This document shows, piece after piece, positions 1 to 10,070 of a stretch of 64,000 nt of DNA (position 1 is its first letter; each line of letters opens with the position of its first letter). The notes below the pieces were generated by a model. That model ran no database searches and was not told where the DNA came from. It worked only from the letters and a program-made list of their open reading frames with translations. A program made the position numbers and the translations under genes. Origin of the DNA: Streptomyces sp. NRRL F-2664 (lineage in GTDB: Bacteria; Actinomycetota; Actinomycetes; Streptomycetales; Streptomycetaceae). The stretch is taken from assembly GCF_000719345.1 (NCBI RefSeq), contig NZ_JOFX01000050.1, forward strand, positions 3,326 to 67,325, given 5' to 3'.

Positions 1-483
1 CTGCCACCCCCGTCCGGCCGTGAGCACCGCCTGGAACTCCCGGGACAGGTCCGCCCCCGCCTTCGCCTCCTCGGCGAGCAGCACCCCGATCCGCTGGGCC
101 ACCTCCATGGCCGCCGTCAGTGCCGCGGGGTCGGGGCCGGGCGCGCCGGGCTCCTGGTCGAGCAGCCACACGTAGCCCTGCACGATGCCGCGGTACCGCA
201 CCGGCAGGCAGATCCGCCCCCGGAAGACCCCCGCGTCGGGTGCCGCCGGGATGCGGACCGGGCCGGTGGCCCGGGCGATGCCGAAGCCCTCGAACCAGGA
301 CCGGACGGCCGCCGTCGACTGCCGGGTCAGGATCGAGCGGGTCCGCACCGGGTCCATCACGAGGTCGTCGTCGCTGTCGTGGGCACCGAAGGCGATGAGG
401 CGGAAGTCGCGGTTCTCCAGCGTCGCCGGGGCGCCGAGGAGCGCCGAGATCTCGTCCACCAGGTCCTGGTAATCGCCCTTCAC
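1..483 (-). CDS. PucR-family transcriptional regulator (N-terminal part; runs off the window)
   Basis: The gene starts at GTG 483 on the minus strand behind a GGGAG box and is still open at base 1, so only about 160 residues are visible. An ATG nine bases upstream is followed at once by a stop and cannot be the start. The visible part begins [19 protein letters not shown] and reads as the GAF-like sensory half of PucR/CdaR regulators; the C-terminal HTH_30 domain would lie outside. It faces putB across about 160 bp. I infer that it controls proline catabolism, as PucR-type activators often do for adjacent catabolic genes. Family assignment is from pattern memory. Confidence 0.75.
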   Translation of the reverse strand, partial: MKGDYQDLVDEISALLGAPATLENRDFRLIAFGAHDSDDDLVMDPVRTRSILTRQSTAAVRSWFEGFGIARATGPVRIPAAPDAGVFRGRICLPVRYRGIVQGYVWLLDQEPGAPGPDPAALTAAMEVAQRIGVLLAEEAKAGADLSREFQAVLTAGRGWQ

Positions 484-550
484 CCGGCCATTCTCCCACT
501 CCTGCCCCTCCTCTTCAGACAGATGTATGAGATCGCGGACACGGATGCGT

Positions 551-560
551 GACAGCTGTC
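551..560. promoter_or_regulatory. 10-bp palindrome in the pucR-like/putB divergent promoter region
   Basis: GACAGCTGTC is a perfect palindrome lying midway between the two divergent starts (483 and 642). It is the only obvious dyad there. A regulator site is plausible, but a palindrome this short could occur by chance. Confidence 0.3.
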
Positions 561-641
561 GATGGCAGAGGATCAAAGCGGTCCTTAAGTTTCACGGTGG
601 TTCTACTTGCGCTTTTCTTCTGCCACCCGCTGGAGGTTCCC

Positions 642-1568
642 GTGCTGGGTCCCGTGATCCTTGCCGCTTCGCGCAGCGACAAGATGCGTCGTATCGTCTC
701 GGCCGCCCCGGTGACCAAGCCCGTGGTGAATCGGTTCATCCCCGGCGAGACGGTCGACCAGGTCATCCCGATCGTCGAGGACCTCACCCGCAACGGCCTC
801 GAGGTCACCCTCGACGTGGTCGGTGAGGACATCACCGCGGTGGAGCAGTCCCACGCCGCACGTGACGCCTACCTCCAGCTCATCGAGCGCCTCGCGGAGC
901 TCGGCCTCGGCGAGAAGGCCGAGATGTCGGTCAAGCTGTCCATGTTCGGCCAGGCACTGGAGGGCGGCCACGAGCTCGCCCTCGCCAATGTCCGGCCGGT
1001 CGTCGAGGCGGCCGCCGCCATCGGCACCACCGTGACCCTGGACGCCGAGGACCACACCACCCTCGACTCGATGTTCGCCATCCACGAGGAACTGCGGGAG
1101 GACTTCCCGCAGACCGGCTGCGTCATCCAGGCGTACCTCTTCCGCACCGAGGCCGACGCCCGCCGCCTGGCCGCGAACGGCAGCCGCGTGCGGATCGTCA
1201 AGGGCGCCTACAAGGAGCCCGCCGAGGTCGCGTACCAGGACAAGGCGGAGATCGACAAGGCGTACGTCCGCATCCTGAAGATCCTGATGGAGGGCTCGGG
1301 CTACCCGATGATCGGGTCCCACGACCCGCGCCTGATCGCCATCGGCCAGGAGCTCGCCCGCACGGCGGGGCGCAAGCTGGACGAGTACGAATTCCAGATG
1401 CTGTACGGCATCCGCAGCGAGGAGCACCTGCGGCTCGCCGCCGAGGGACACCGGATGCGCGTCTACACCGCGTACGGGACGGACTGGTACGGCTACTTCA
1501 TGCGCCGCCTCGCGGAGAAGCCGGCCAACCTGCTCTTCTTCGTCCGCTCGATGATCACCAAGAACTAG
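642..1568 (+). CDS. putB: Proline dehydrogenase
   Basis: FAD-dependent oxidation of L-proline to 1-pyrroline-5-carboxylate, the first step of proline catabolism. I chose GTG 642 (308 aa) because GGAGG lies at 632-636, five bases upstream; an in-frame upstream ATG at 549 would add 31 unusual residues and lacks a ribosome site. The protein is the monofunctional actinobacterial TIM-barrel type, with family-typical stretches such as VKLSMFG, LDAEDH, QAYLFRTEADA, VKGAYKEPAEVAYQ and FQMLYGIR. The C-terminal RRLAEKPAN is where flavin-contacting arginines usually sit. It is followed after 32 bases by the P5C dehydrogenase gene, so the pair is very likely one transcript. Confidence 0.95.
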   Translation: MLGPVILAASRSDKMRRIVSAAPVTKPVVNRFIPGETVDQVIPIVEDLTRNGLEVTLDVVGEDITAVEQSHAARDAYLQLIERLAELGLGEKAEMSVKLSMFGQALEGGHELALANVRPVVEAAAAIGTTVTLDAEDHTTLDSMFAIHEELREDFPQTGCVIQAYLFRTEADARRLAANGSRVRIVKGAYKEPAEVAYQDKAEIDKAYVRILKILMEGSGYPMIGSHDPRLIAIGQELARTAGRKLDEYEFQMLYGIRSEEHLRLAAEGHRMRVYTAYGTDWYGYFMRRLAEKPANLLFFVRSMITKN

Positions 1569-1600
1569 CCAAGAACCAGGTCTAAGGAGTTACCAGCCCC

Positions 1601-3232
<1,632 letters not shown>

Positions 3233-3249
3233 TCCCCGCCCCAGCGACC

Positions 3250-3290
3250 CCGCCCCCGCCCCGGTACCCCCAAGTCCGGAGCGGGGGCGG
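3250..3290 (+). terminator. GC-rich hairpin after putA
   Basis: CCGCCCCCGCCCCGG (3250-3264) and CCGGAGCGGGGGCGG (3276-3290) pair almost perfectly across an 11-base loop and are followed by a short T run. It sits 18 bases past the putA stop and ahead of a convergent gene, so it is a likely terminator with a poor U tract. Confidence 0.6.
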
Positions 3291-3332
3291 TTTCCATGTG
3301 CGCGGCCGGTCCCACAGCCGGCCGGCCGGGCG

Positions 3333-4033
3333 TTACACCTCCACGACGACCTGGGTCAACGACTTGCGGACCAGGTCCGGGACGACGCAGTCGTCCGCCG
3401 GGTAGCCCACGGGGATCACCGCGAACGCCTTCTCGTTCGCCGGCCGGTTCAGGACGTGGCCCAGGAACCGCATCGGGCTGGGGGTGTGCACCAGCGCGGC
3501 GAGGCCGCTCAGGTGCAGGGCGGACAACAGCATGCCGACCGCGATGCCGACCGACTCGTCCACGTAGTAGTGCTTGCGCTTCGTGCCGTCGGGACCGAGC
3601 CAGTACCGCTGCTGGAAGACCACGATCAGCGCGGGGGCGTCCGTGAGGTGGGTCACACGGCGTCCGTGCCGAGCGGCCGCAGGGCCGCCAGCCACTCGTC
3701 GCCGAGGCGGCCGTCGTAGGAGAGCTCCTCCTCCTGTTCCGCGGCCGCACGGATCTGCGCGCGCACGGCCGGGTCCTTGACCAGGACGAAGGTCCACGGC
3801 TGCTGGTGCGCCCCGGACGGCGCGGTCGCCGCGCACGCGACGGCGTCCAGGACCACCTGCTCGGGCACCGGGTCGGGGGAGAAGTGGCGTACGGTCCGCC
3901 GCCGGTCCATTCTGGCCCTCAACTCCGCTGCCCGGGCGAGGGATTCCTGCCGCGGCATCCGCTCGGGCCGGTAGGCGGTGGGGCGGTACGGCTGGCCGTG
4001 GGTGGGGGTCCACTGCTGGGTTTCGGGCGACAT
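3333..4033 (-). pseudogene. Nitroreductase-family protein, split by a one-base frameshift
   Basis: The N-terminal half reads from ATG 4033 (MSPETQQW...) through the family motif RRTVRHFSPDPV and APSGAHQQPW (FMN-binding) and ends at a TGA in GCC-GTG-TGA near 3655. The rest, from THLTDAPALIVVFQQ to the C-terminus LTQVVVEV, continues in the -1 frame to 3333. Re-reading one G restores the spacing LGTD-(10 residues)-P that I remember from intact relatives, so one base appears missing. There is no slippery heptamer, which argues against programmed frameshifting. The second half could start by itself at a GTG overlapping the TGA, but it would lack the FMN site. It is either a young pseudogene or a sequencing error. 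Confidence 0.8.
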
Positions 4034-4180
4034 GCGCCGAGTCTGCCGGGGTAGTGGTCCAGACCGCCAGGGGCGCGTCGGCCGAGGGCGGCCGGTGTGC
4101 GGCGGTCGGCGTCCGCATGCCGGTGATACGGACATTCGGATCTTGGTAACGTCGCCGGACACCGACTGGCTGGAGCAGGG

Positions 4181-4717
4181 ATGGACACGCTGACCGCGCA
4201 CACCTCGCAACTGACCGCCGACGAGCTCCGCGCGATCAGGTCGCTGCTGGACGACGCCTTCGAAGGGGACTTCGCCGACGAGGACTTCGAGCACGCGCTC
4301 GGCGGGATGCACGTGGTGATCGGCGTGGACGGCCGGCTCGTCGCCCACGGCAGTGTCGTGCAGCGCCGGGTCGTGCACCGGGGACGCGCCCTGCGTACCG
4401 GATACGTCGAGGCGGTGGCCGTACGGGCCGAGCTGCGGCGCCAGGGTCTCGGAGGGCAGGTGATGGCCCGGCTGGAGCAGGTCGTCGCCGGGGCCTACGA
4501 GCTGGGCGCGCTGTCTGCGTCGCAGGAGGGCGCCGGGCTCTACCTCGCACGCGGCTGGTCGGTGTGGCCGGGTCCGTTGGGGGCGCTCTCGCCCGCCGGG
4601 CCGGTGCGGCTGCCCGAGGAGGAGGGCTCCACCTACGTGTGGGCGCCGCCCGGCGGCGTCCGCCTGGACCCCGCAGCGCCGCTCGACTTCGACTGGCGCG
4701 ACGGGGACGTCCTCTGA
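4181..4717 (+). CDS. aac(2'): AAC(2')-I-like aminoglycoside 2'-N-acetyltransferase (GNAT)
   Basis: A 178-residue GNAT protein that aligns along its whole length, from memory, with the chromosomal AAC(2')-I enzymes of mycobacteria and Providencia: TAHTSQLTADEL at the start, then DAFEGDFADEDFEHALGGMH, RALRTGYVEAVAVRAELRRQGLG (acetyl-CoA loop) and the C-terminal DWRDGDV. Such enzymes acetylate the 2'-amino group of gentamicin/kanamycin-class drugs, but the chromosomal copies often give little resistance and may have another physiological substrate. GGAG sits eight to eleven bases before the ATG. It appears to be a single-gene transcript. Family certain; substrate inferred. Confidence 0.88.
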   Translation: MDTLTAHTSQLTADELRAIRSLLDDAFEGDFADEDFEHALGGMHVVIGVDGRLVAHGSVVQRRVVHRGRALRTGYVEAVAVRAELRRQGLGGQVMARLEQVVAGAYELGALSASQEGAGLYLARGWSVWPGPLGALSPAGPVRLPEEEGSTYVWAPPGGVRLDPAAPLDFDWRDGDVL

Positions 4718-5115
4718 GCCGACTCGCCCGATGAGTTCACCGGTCCGGGCCTTCGGGGGCCGGTGAGGCAGGTGGTGTACGTCACTACGGCGGAAGCGGC
4801 TGCAACTCACGCTGTCAGGGCTCTGATCAGGGAACTTCGGCCCGGGAAGGGCTGAAACGGAGCACCTGGGCGAGGCTTTGGGAGGGGATGCGCGTCTCAG
4901 ATAGTAGGAAGTCCGAGTAATTGCCGAGACATACAGCGGGACCTGTCCTAGCGTTGTAGAAGCCGAACGTCTCGCCGATCCGGCGAATGGCGGTCGAGAG
5001 CGCGCGCCCCTGGCAGGCAATCCCTGCGGCGCACTGCTCCCCGCCTCTTCCGGCGCCTTGAAGGAACCCCTCATCCGTGGCTCCGCCACGCCGTGATCTC
5101 AAGGAGTCGATCACC
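4718..5115. other. 398-base region between aac(2') and the 42-aa ORF
   Basis: It holds a weak hairpin just past the acetyltransferase stop (4738-4765) and otherwise no convincing gene on either strand. The last 20 bases carry the ribosome site of the small ORF at 5116. I found no well-formed promoter that I would defend. Confidence 0.5.
4738..4765 (+). terminator. Weak hairpin after the acetyltransferase
   Basis: CACCGG (4738-4743) pairs with CCGGTG (4760-4765) around a GC-rich interior with a TTCG loop, 20 bases past the stop codon. There is no U tract. Confidence 0.35.
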
Positions 5116-5244
5116 ATGACCGCAACCACCGCCACCCGCCGCGTCCGCCACGCCTCCGCCTCGGCCGACGAGCGCAAGAACGCCGCCGCGGCCCTGCAGC
5201 GCGCCCTCGACCGCCGCGACAACGGCGGCTCGACCGGCCACTGA
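5116..5244 (+). CDS. Small protein of unknown function (42 aa)
   Basis: ATG 5116 follows AAGGAG (5101-5106) at a good distance and opens a 42-codon frame: MTATTATRRVRHASASADER, then a helix-forming stretch KNAAAALQRALDRRDNG and the end GSTGH. It is basic (many Arg) and Ala-rich, with no signal peptide. The strong ribosome site and the position between aac(2') and leuB support a real gene. I do not recognise the family. The 16-bp hairpin at 5261-5295 starts 17 bases after its stop and could be its terminator. Confidence 0.6.
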   Translation: MTATTATRRVRHASASADERKNAAAALQRALDRRDNGGSTGH

Positions 5245-5260
5245 CGCAGCGCGGGCCCGG

Positions 5261-5295
5261 GACATTTCACGTCCACATGGTGGACGTGAAATGTC
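5261..5295. promoter_or_regulatory. Perfect 16-bp inverted repeat overlapping the leuB -35 region
   Basis: GACATTTCACGTCCAC (5261-5276), spacer ATG, then the exact reverse complement to 5295. The right arm overlaps where the -35 of leuB should lie: TACGGT at 5314-5319 with a 17-base spacer puts the -35 at 5291-5296. It is either an operator for leuB control or a terminator hairpin for the small upstream gene. There is no U tract, so I favour an operator. Confidence 0.6.
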
Positions 5296-5325
5296 TGAGG
5301 GCTGGACACGGAGTACGGTTTCGCC

Positions 5326-6366
5326 ATGTCGACCAGCATCAATCTCGCAGTGATCCCCGGTGATGGCATCGGCCAGGAAGTCGTGGCTCAGGGACTCAAG
5401 GTCCTTACCGCGGTCCTGCCCCAGGATGTGAAGCTGGAGACCAAGCCCTACGATCTCGGCGCCCAGCGCTGGCACCGCACCGGTGAGACCCTCCCGGACG
5501 CGGAACTCGAAGCCCTCAAGCAGCACGACGCGATCCTGCTGGGCGCCATCGGCGACCCCTCGGTTCCGTCCGGCGTGCTGGAGCGCGGGCTGCTGCTGAA
5601 ACTGCGCTTCGCCTTCGACCACTTCATCAACCTGCGCCCGTCGAAGCTGTTCCCCAACACCGCCACCCCGCTGGCCGGCCGCCCGGACATCGACTTCGTC
5701 GTGGTCCGCGAGGGCACCGAGGGCCCGTACACGGGCAACGGCGGCAGCCTGCGCACCGGGACCCCCGCCGAGGTGGCCACCGAGGTCAGCGTCAACACGG
5801 CATACGGTGTGGAGCGCGTCGTCCGTGACGCGTACGAGCGGGCCGCCTCCCGTCCCCGCAAGAAGCTGACGCTGGTCCACAAGAACAACGTCCTCGTGTA
5901 CGCGGGCCACCTGTGGAAGAACATCTTCGACAAGGTGGGCCAGGAGTACCCCGAGGTCACCACCGACTACCTGCACGTCGACGCCGCGACGATCTTCTTC
6001 GTCACCCAGCCGGAGCGCTTCGACGTCATCGTCACGGACAACCTTTTCGGTGACATCCTCACCGACCTGGCCGCCGCCGTCACCGGCGGAATCGGCCTGG
6101 CCGCCTCCGGGAACATCAACCCGACCGGCGCCTTCCCGTCCATGTTCGAGCCCGTCCACGGCTCCGCCCCGGACATCGCCGGCACCGGCAAGGCCGACCC
6201 GACCGCGACGATCCTCTCGGTGGCCCTGCTGCTGCGGCACCTGGGTTACGAGGCCGAAGCGGTCCGGATCGAGGACGCCGTCACCGCCGACCTCGCCGAG
6301 CGCGACGGAACCTTCCGCTCCACCGATGCGATCGGCGACGCCCTCGCCGCGCGAGTAGCCGGCTGA
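5326..6366 (+). CDS. leuB: 3-isopropylmalate dehydrogenase
   Basis: NAD-dependent oxidative decarboxylation of 3-isopropylmalate to 2-ketoisocaproate, third step of leucine synthesis. The 346 residues show the actinobacterial short form: [11 protein letters not shown] at the N-terminus, [23 protein letters not shown] (substrate arginine/phosphorylation-site loop), [13 protein letters not shown] (metal-binding Asp) and [18 protein letters not shown] (NAD loop). A TACGGT box ends exactly seven bases before the ATG, so the mRNA is probably leaderless; the only purine box (GGAG, 5310) is 12 bases away. It is transcribed alone, ending in a hairpin at 6386-6420, with ilvE following under its own signals. 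Confidence 0.97.
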   Translation: MSTSINLAVIPGDGIGQEVVAQGLKVLTAVLPQDVKLETKPYDLGAQRWHRTGETLPDAELEALKQHDAILLGAIGDPSVPSGVLERGLLLKLRFAFDHFINLRPSKLFPNTATPLAGRPDIDFVVVREGTEGPYTGNGGSLRTGTPAEVATEVSVNTAYGVERVVRDAYERAASRPRKKLTLVHKNNVLVYAGHLWKNIFDKVGQEYPEVTTDYLHVDAATIFFVTQPERFDVIVTDNLFGDILTDLAAAVTGGIGLAASGNINPTGAFPSMFEPVHGSAPDIAGTGKADPTATILSVALLLRHLGYEAEAVRIEDAVTADLAERDGTFRSTDAIGDALAARVAG

Positions 6367-6385
6367 CCCGGCCGCTCCGTCCCAG

Positions 6386-6420
6386 GAAGCCGCCGGGTCA
6401 CAATGGGACCTGGCGGCTTC
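6386..6420 (+). terminator. Hairpin after leuB
   Basis: GAAGCCGCCGGGT (6386-6398) pairs with ACCTGGCGGCTTC (6408-6420), with one G-T wobble, 20 bases beyond the leuB stop. Confidence 0.65.
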
Positions 6421-6593
6421 ACCTGTGCGGCCCCGGGTGCCACCATCTCCCCTGGGCCGCAATCCCCCCGCTTCTCCGAAGCCTGCCCCCGCGCGATAAT
6501 CGAACGCGAGGCCGCGGAATGCGGGGAAGCTCGGACGTCCTAGTACGCCGTGAGCGCGGTCCGCCATACACAACCGGTGAAGGACAAGCACTC

Positions 6594-7679
6594 ATGACGA
6601 CGCCCACGATCGAGCTCAAGCCCTCCTCGAACCCGCTGTCCGACGCGGAGCGCGAGGCGATCCTGGCCAGCCCCGGATTCGGCCGCCACTTCACCGACCA
6701 CATGGTGACGATCAAGTGGACCGAGGGCCGCGGCTGGCACGACGCCGAACTGGTCCCCTACGCGCCGCTCTCGATCGACCCGGCGAACATGACCCTGCAC
6801 TACGCGCAGACGATCTTCGAGGGGCTCAAGGCCTACCGCCAGCCCGACGGCACCGTCGCCACCTTCCGCCCCGAGGCCAACGCCGAGCGCTTCCAGGCCT
6901 CGGCGCGCCGCATGGCCATGCCGGAGCTGCCGGTCGAGCTCTTCATCGAGGCCTGCGACGCCCTGATCAAGCAGGACCGCGCGTGGGTGCCGGACTCCGG
7001 CGAGGCCTCCCTCTACCTGCGCCCGTTCATGTTCGCCTCCGAGGTCGGCCTCGGTGTCCGCCCGGCCAACGAGTTCCTCTTCATCGTCATCGCCTCGCCC
7101 GCCGGCGCGTACTTCCCCGGTGGCGTCAAGCCCGTCTCCGTCTGGCTCTCCGAGGACTACGTCCGCGCCGTCAAGGGCGGCACCGGCGCGGCCAAGACCG
7201 GCGGCAACTACGCCGCCTCGCTCGTCGCACAGGCCCAGGCCGCCGCGCACGGCTGCGACCAGGTGGTCTGGCTCGACGCCGTCGAGCACCGGTGGATCGA
7301 GGAGATGGGCGGGATGAACCTGTACTTCGTGTACGGCGACCGCATCGTCACCCCCGAGCTCACCGGTTCGCTGCTTCCCGGCATCACCCGCGACTCCCTC
7401 CTCACCATCGCCCGCGACCTCGGCTACACCGCCGAGGAGGGCCGCCTGACCACCGAGGACTGGCAGCGCGACAACGCCAACGGCACCCTCACCGAGGTGT
7501 TCGCCTGCGGTACGGCCGCCGTCATCACCCCGGTCGGCTCGGTCAAGTCCGAGCGGGCCGACTGGATCCAGGGCGACGGCGAGCCCGGCTCCGTGACCAT
7601 GCGCCTGCGCAAGGCGCTGCTGGAGCTCCAGACCGGCCGGGCCGCCGACACCCATGGCTGGATGCACCCGCTCGGCTGA
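6594..7679 (+). CDS. ilvE: Branched-chain amino acid aminotransferase
   Basis: PLP enzyme that transaminates the keto acids of Leu, Ile and Val, the last step of their synthesis. ATG 6594 has AAGGA nine bases upstream; longer frames from 6519 add residues with no homology. 361 residues, fold-type [15 protein letters not shown], the Arg-rich RRMAMPELP loop, [10 protein letters not shown] with the PLP Lys of the family, GGMNLYFVY and [16 protein letters not shown] (phosphate cup). It lies downstream of leuB but is separated from it by a terminator. A strong hairpin at 7693-7731 ends it before a convergent permease gene. Confidence 0.96.
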   Translation: MTTPTIELKPSSNPLSDAEREAILASPGFGRHFTDHMVTIKWTEGRGWHDAELVPYAPLSIDPANMTLHYAQTIFEGLKAYRQPDGTVATFRPEANAERFQASARRMAMPELPVELFIEACDALIKQDRAWVPDSGEASLYLRPFMFASEVGLGVRPANEFLFIVIASPAGAYFPGGVKPVSVWLSEDYVRAVKGGTGAAKTGGNYAASLVAQAQAAAHGCDQVVWLDAVEHRWIEEMGGMNLYFVYGDRIVTPELTGSLLPGITRDSLLTIARDLGYTAEEGRLTTEDWQRDNANGTLTEVFACGTAAVITPVGSVKSERADWIQGDGEPGSVTMRLRKALLELQTGRAADTHGWMHPLG

Positions 7680-7692
7680 CACCCCGTACGCG

Positions 7693-7731
7693 AACGGGCC
7701 CGCACCCCGGAACTCCGGGTGCGGGCCCGTT
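7693..7731. terminator. Strong hairpin between convergent ilvE and the permease
   Basis: AACGGGCCCGCACCC (7693-7707) and GGGTGCGGGCCCGTT (7717-7731) pair perfectly over a 9-base loop. It lies 14 bases from the ilvE stop and 19 from the permease stop, so it can serve both directions. Confidence 0.85.
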
Positions 7732-7749
7732 GGCGTACACGGCGGGCGC

Positions 7750-9177
7750 TCAGGCGTTCGCGGGCTCCTCGGCGACGGCCACCGGGGCGGCCGGGGCGGG
7801 AGCGCGGCGGGCGGTGAGCGCCGTGTGCACGAGCCCCCCGGTGAGGCCGGAGAGGACGAAGGAGCAGTCCACGCCGCCGGTGACGGCGAGCAGCGGGCCC
7901 TCGTAGAACGGGGTGGTCACGGCGAGCAGCCCGACCGCCGCGCCGACCGCCCAGGATGCGGTCGCCGCGACGTTCCAGCCGCCGCGGTACCAGTAGGTCC
8001 CGCCCACCGACCGGCGGTTGAAGACCTGCAGCGCGTCTTCGTCGTACTGCCCGCGGCATCGGACGTGCCCGATGAGGGTGATCACGGCCCACGGCGTGCC
8101 GATCGCGGTCAGCACCAGGACGAAGGAGGTCATCGCGGACTGCACGTCCCACTCGAAGGACCCGAAGAACACGAAGGCGGTGGCGACGGCCGCCGCGATC
8201 ACGGTGGCCGTGGTGCGGGTCGCGCGCGGGACGATGGCGTCGAGGTCCAGGCCCATGGAATAGAGCATCAGCCCGGCGTTGCCCACCGAGCCGGCCGCTG
8301 CGGCGACCAGCAGGGGGAGCAGGTACCACAGCGGCGCCGCTTCTACGAGCGGACCGGCGTAGTCCAGGCCGGCCCGGGCGGCCAGTGCCGTGTACGTGCC
8401 GAAGAGCTGCGGGACCAGCAGGCCGATCAGCAGGCCGAAGGCGGTGGCCCACAGGACCCTGCGCGAGCCGTGGCGGCGCGGTGAGATGTAGCGCGTGTAG
8501 TCGCCCAGCAGGGTGATGAAGGCGACGGGCCCGCTGAGGCCGGCGGCGACGGCCGCCAGCAGCCACGTCGGCCAGAAGGAGCCGAGCAGGTACGGGGTCT
8601 CCGGAGGCGCGGCGGTGGTGAAGTCGGGAGCGTAGGCGACGAAGCCGGCCGCCAGCAGCACGACCATGGCGACGGACAGCACCTTGCTCATGCGCAGCAG
8701 CAGCCGGTAGCCGAAGACGGCCGCGACCACGGTGCCCGCGGCGAGGAGGCCGTACATCACGGCCCGGGAGACGCCGCTGTCCGGGAGCCCGGTGAGGCGC
8801 GCGAGCGTGCCGACCATGACGTCGCCGCCGATCCACAGGGTGAGCGCCGTGTAGCCGAGCGAGAGCAGCAGGCCCACCACCGAGCCCACGAGCCGCCCGC
8901 GCACGCCGAACTGCGCGCCGCTGGAGGTGGAGAGGTTGGTCGCGGTGCGCAGGGAGACGAGGGCCAGCGGCGCGGTGAAGGCGATGCCGACGAGGGTGCC
9001 GGTCACGATGGCCGTGACCGAGGGCCACAGGCCCAGTCCGAAGGACGGGGGCAGCCAGCCGAAGACGATCACACCGAGGCACAGATTGGAGCCGAGGAGG
9101 ATCGATATCAGGTCACGGGGACCGCTGGTCCGCTCCTCCTCCGGGATGGTGTCGACTCCGCGCTGTTCGATGGGCAT
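7750..9177 (-). CDS. NCS1-family nucleobase/cytosine-type permease
   Basis: A 475-residue, roughly 12-helix membrane protein of the nucleobase:cation symporter-1 family (CodB/allantoin permease group). It shows the N-terminal cytosolic motif RTSGPRDLISILLGSNLCLG, GAQFGVRGR after helix 2, and LLGDYTRYI, the substrate-site helix of the family. ATG 9177 follows AAGGGAG; longer frames to 9261 have no supporting site. It is divergent from ureAB-ureC-aguA-tetR with a perfect 11-bp dyad in between, so uptake of a nitrogenous compound for that operon is a reasonable inference. The substrate cannot be read from sequence; cytosine, allantoin and hydantoin are all possible. Confidence 0.85.
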   Translation of the reverse strand: MPIEQRGVDTIPEEERTSGPRDLISILLGSNLCLGVIVFGWLPPSFGLGLWPSVTAIVTGTLVGIAFTAPLALVSLRTATNLSTSSGAQFGVRGRLVGSVVGLLLSLGYTALTLWIGGDVMVGTLARLTGLPDSGVSRAVMYGLLAAGTVVAAVFGYRLLLRMSKVLSVAMVVLLAAGFVAYAPDFTTAAPPETPYLLGSFWPTWLLAAVAAGLSGPVAFITLLGDYTRYISPRRHGSRRVLWATAFGLLIGLLVPQLFGTYTALAARAGLDYAGPLVEAAPLWYLLPLLVAAAAGSVGNAGLMLYSMGLDLDAIVPRATRTTATVIAAAVATAFVFFGSFEWDVQSAMTSFVLVLTAIGTPWAVITLIGHVRCRGQYDEDALQVFNRRSVGGTYWYRGGWNVAATASWAVGAAVGLLAVTTPFYEGPLLAVTGGVDCSFVLSGLTGGLVHTALTARRAPAPAAPVAVAEEPANA

Positions 9178-9281
9178 GGGGGACTCCCTTGGCAGGGCGG
9201 GGGGTGGTGGCGCTTCGTTTGAGCGACACTCAATGTGACGCACGCCCTGCGTGGAGGTCAATGATTCCGTCCAACGAAATC

Positions 9282-9308
9282 AAGAGTTAGAGTGATGCTC
9301 TAACTCTT
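9282..9308. promoter_or_regulatory. Perfect 11-bp inverted repeat between the permease and ureAB
   Basis: AAGAGTTAGAG (9282-9292), loop TGATG, CTCTAACTCTT (9298-9308). It is AT-rich against a GC-rich background and sits 24 bases before the ureAB start. The shape suits a TetR dimer, and a TetR gene ends this operon. Confidence 0.65.
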
Positions 9309-9332
9309 CGACTCGTGAGGTGGTGGATCGGC

Positions 9333-10070
9333 GTGCGGCTGACTCCTACGGAGCGCGACCGGCTGCTGCTCCGCAGCGCTGCGGAACTGGCCAGGGCCCG
9401 GCGGGCCCGCGGCCTGAAGCTCAACGTCCCGGAGGCCACCGCGCTGATCGCGGACACGGTCTGCGAGGCCGCGCGCGACGGCAAACGGCTCGCCGAGGCC
9501 ATCGAGGAGGCCCGCAGCGTGCTGGGCCCGGACGACGTGCTGCCCGGTGTCGCCGACGTGGTCACCGAGGTGCACGTGGAGGCCGTCTTCGACGACGGCT
9601 CCCGCCTCGCCGTGGTCTCGTCCCCCGTCCGGGGCGCGGTGCCGCTCGGGGACGACGCCCCGGGCGCCGTCGTCCCCGGTCCCGGCGTCCCCCAGCCGGA
9701 GCCGGTCCTCCACCTGCACGTGCGCAACACCGCCGACGTGCCGGTGAGCGTGACCTCGCACTTCCACTTCTTCGAGGCGAACCCGCGCCTGGACTTCGAC
9801 CGCGCCGCCGCCTACGGCATGCGGCTGTGCGTGCCCGCAGGCTCCTCCGTACGGTTCGACCCGCACGGCGAGGGCGACGTCGGCCTCGTCCCCCTCGGCG
9901 GCGACCGCATCGCGATCGGCTTCGCGGGCCTGGTCGACGGGCCGCTCGACGCCCCCGGGGCGAAGGCGGAGGCCCTGCGCCGCGCCGCGGCGTGCGGCTA
10001 CCTGGGCGCCACCCCGGCCACGGCCGCCCGGGCCGAACCCACCGACCGCCCCGAAGGGACGACGGCATGA
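9333..10070 (+). CDS. ureAB: Urease gamma/beta fusion subunit (paralogous urease)
   Basis: 245 residues. Positions 1-100 are a gamma subunit (VRLTPTERDRLLL..., LNVPEATALIADTV). After a linker comes a beta subunit with LHVRNTADVPVSVTSHFHFF and NPRLDFDRAAAYGMRL. Gamma-beta fusions are known in ureases. I chose GTG 9333, matching the canonical UreA start, over GTG 9315, which lacks a ribosome site. The stop overlaps the ureC start (ATGA). No ureD, E, F or G genes are nearby, so nickel insertion would need proteins encoded elsewhere. It appears to be the second, divergent urease set described in streptomycetes. Confidence 0.88.
   Translation: MRLTPTERDRLLLRSAAELARARRARGLKLNVPEATALIADTVCEAARDGKRLAEAIEEARSVLGPDDVLPGVADVVTEVHVEAVFDDGSRLAVVSSPVRGAVPLGDDAPGAVVPGPGVPQPEPVLHLHVRNTADVPVSVTSHFHFFEANPRLDFDRAAAYGMRLCVPAGSSVRFDPHGEGDVGLVPLGGDRIAIGFAGLVDGPLDAPGAKAEALRRAAACGYLGATPATAARAEPTDRPEGTTA

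Noticed and set aside
3640..3670. Programmed -1 ribosomal frameshift in the nitroreductase
   Set aside because: No slippery heptamer or downstream pseudoknot is visible and the family is not known to use frameshifting. A one-base loss is simpler.
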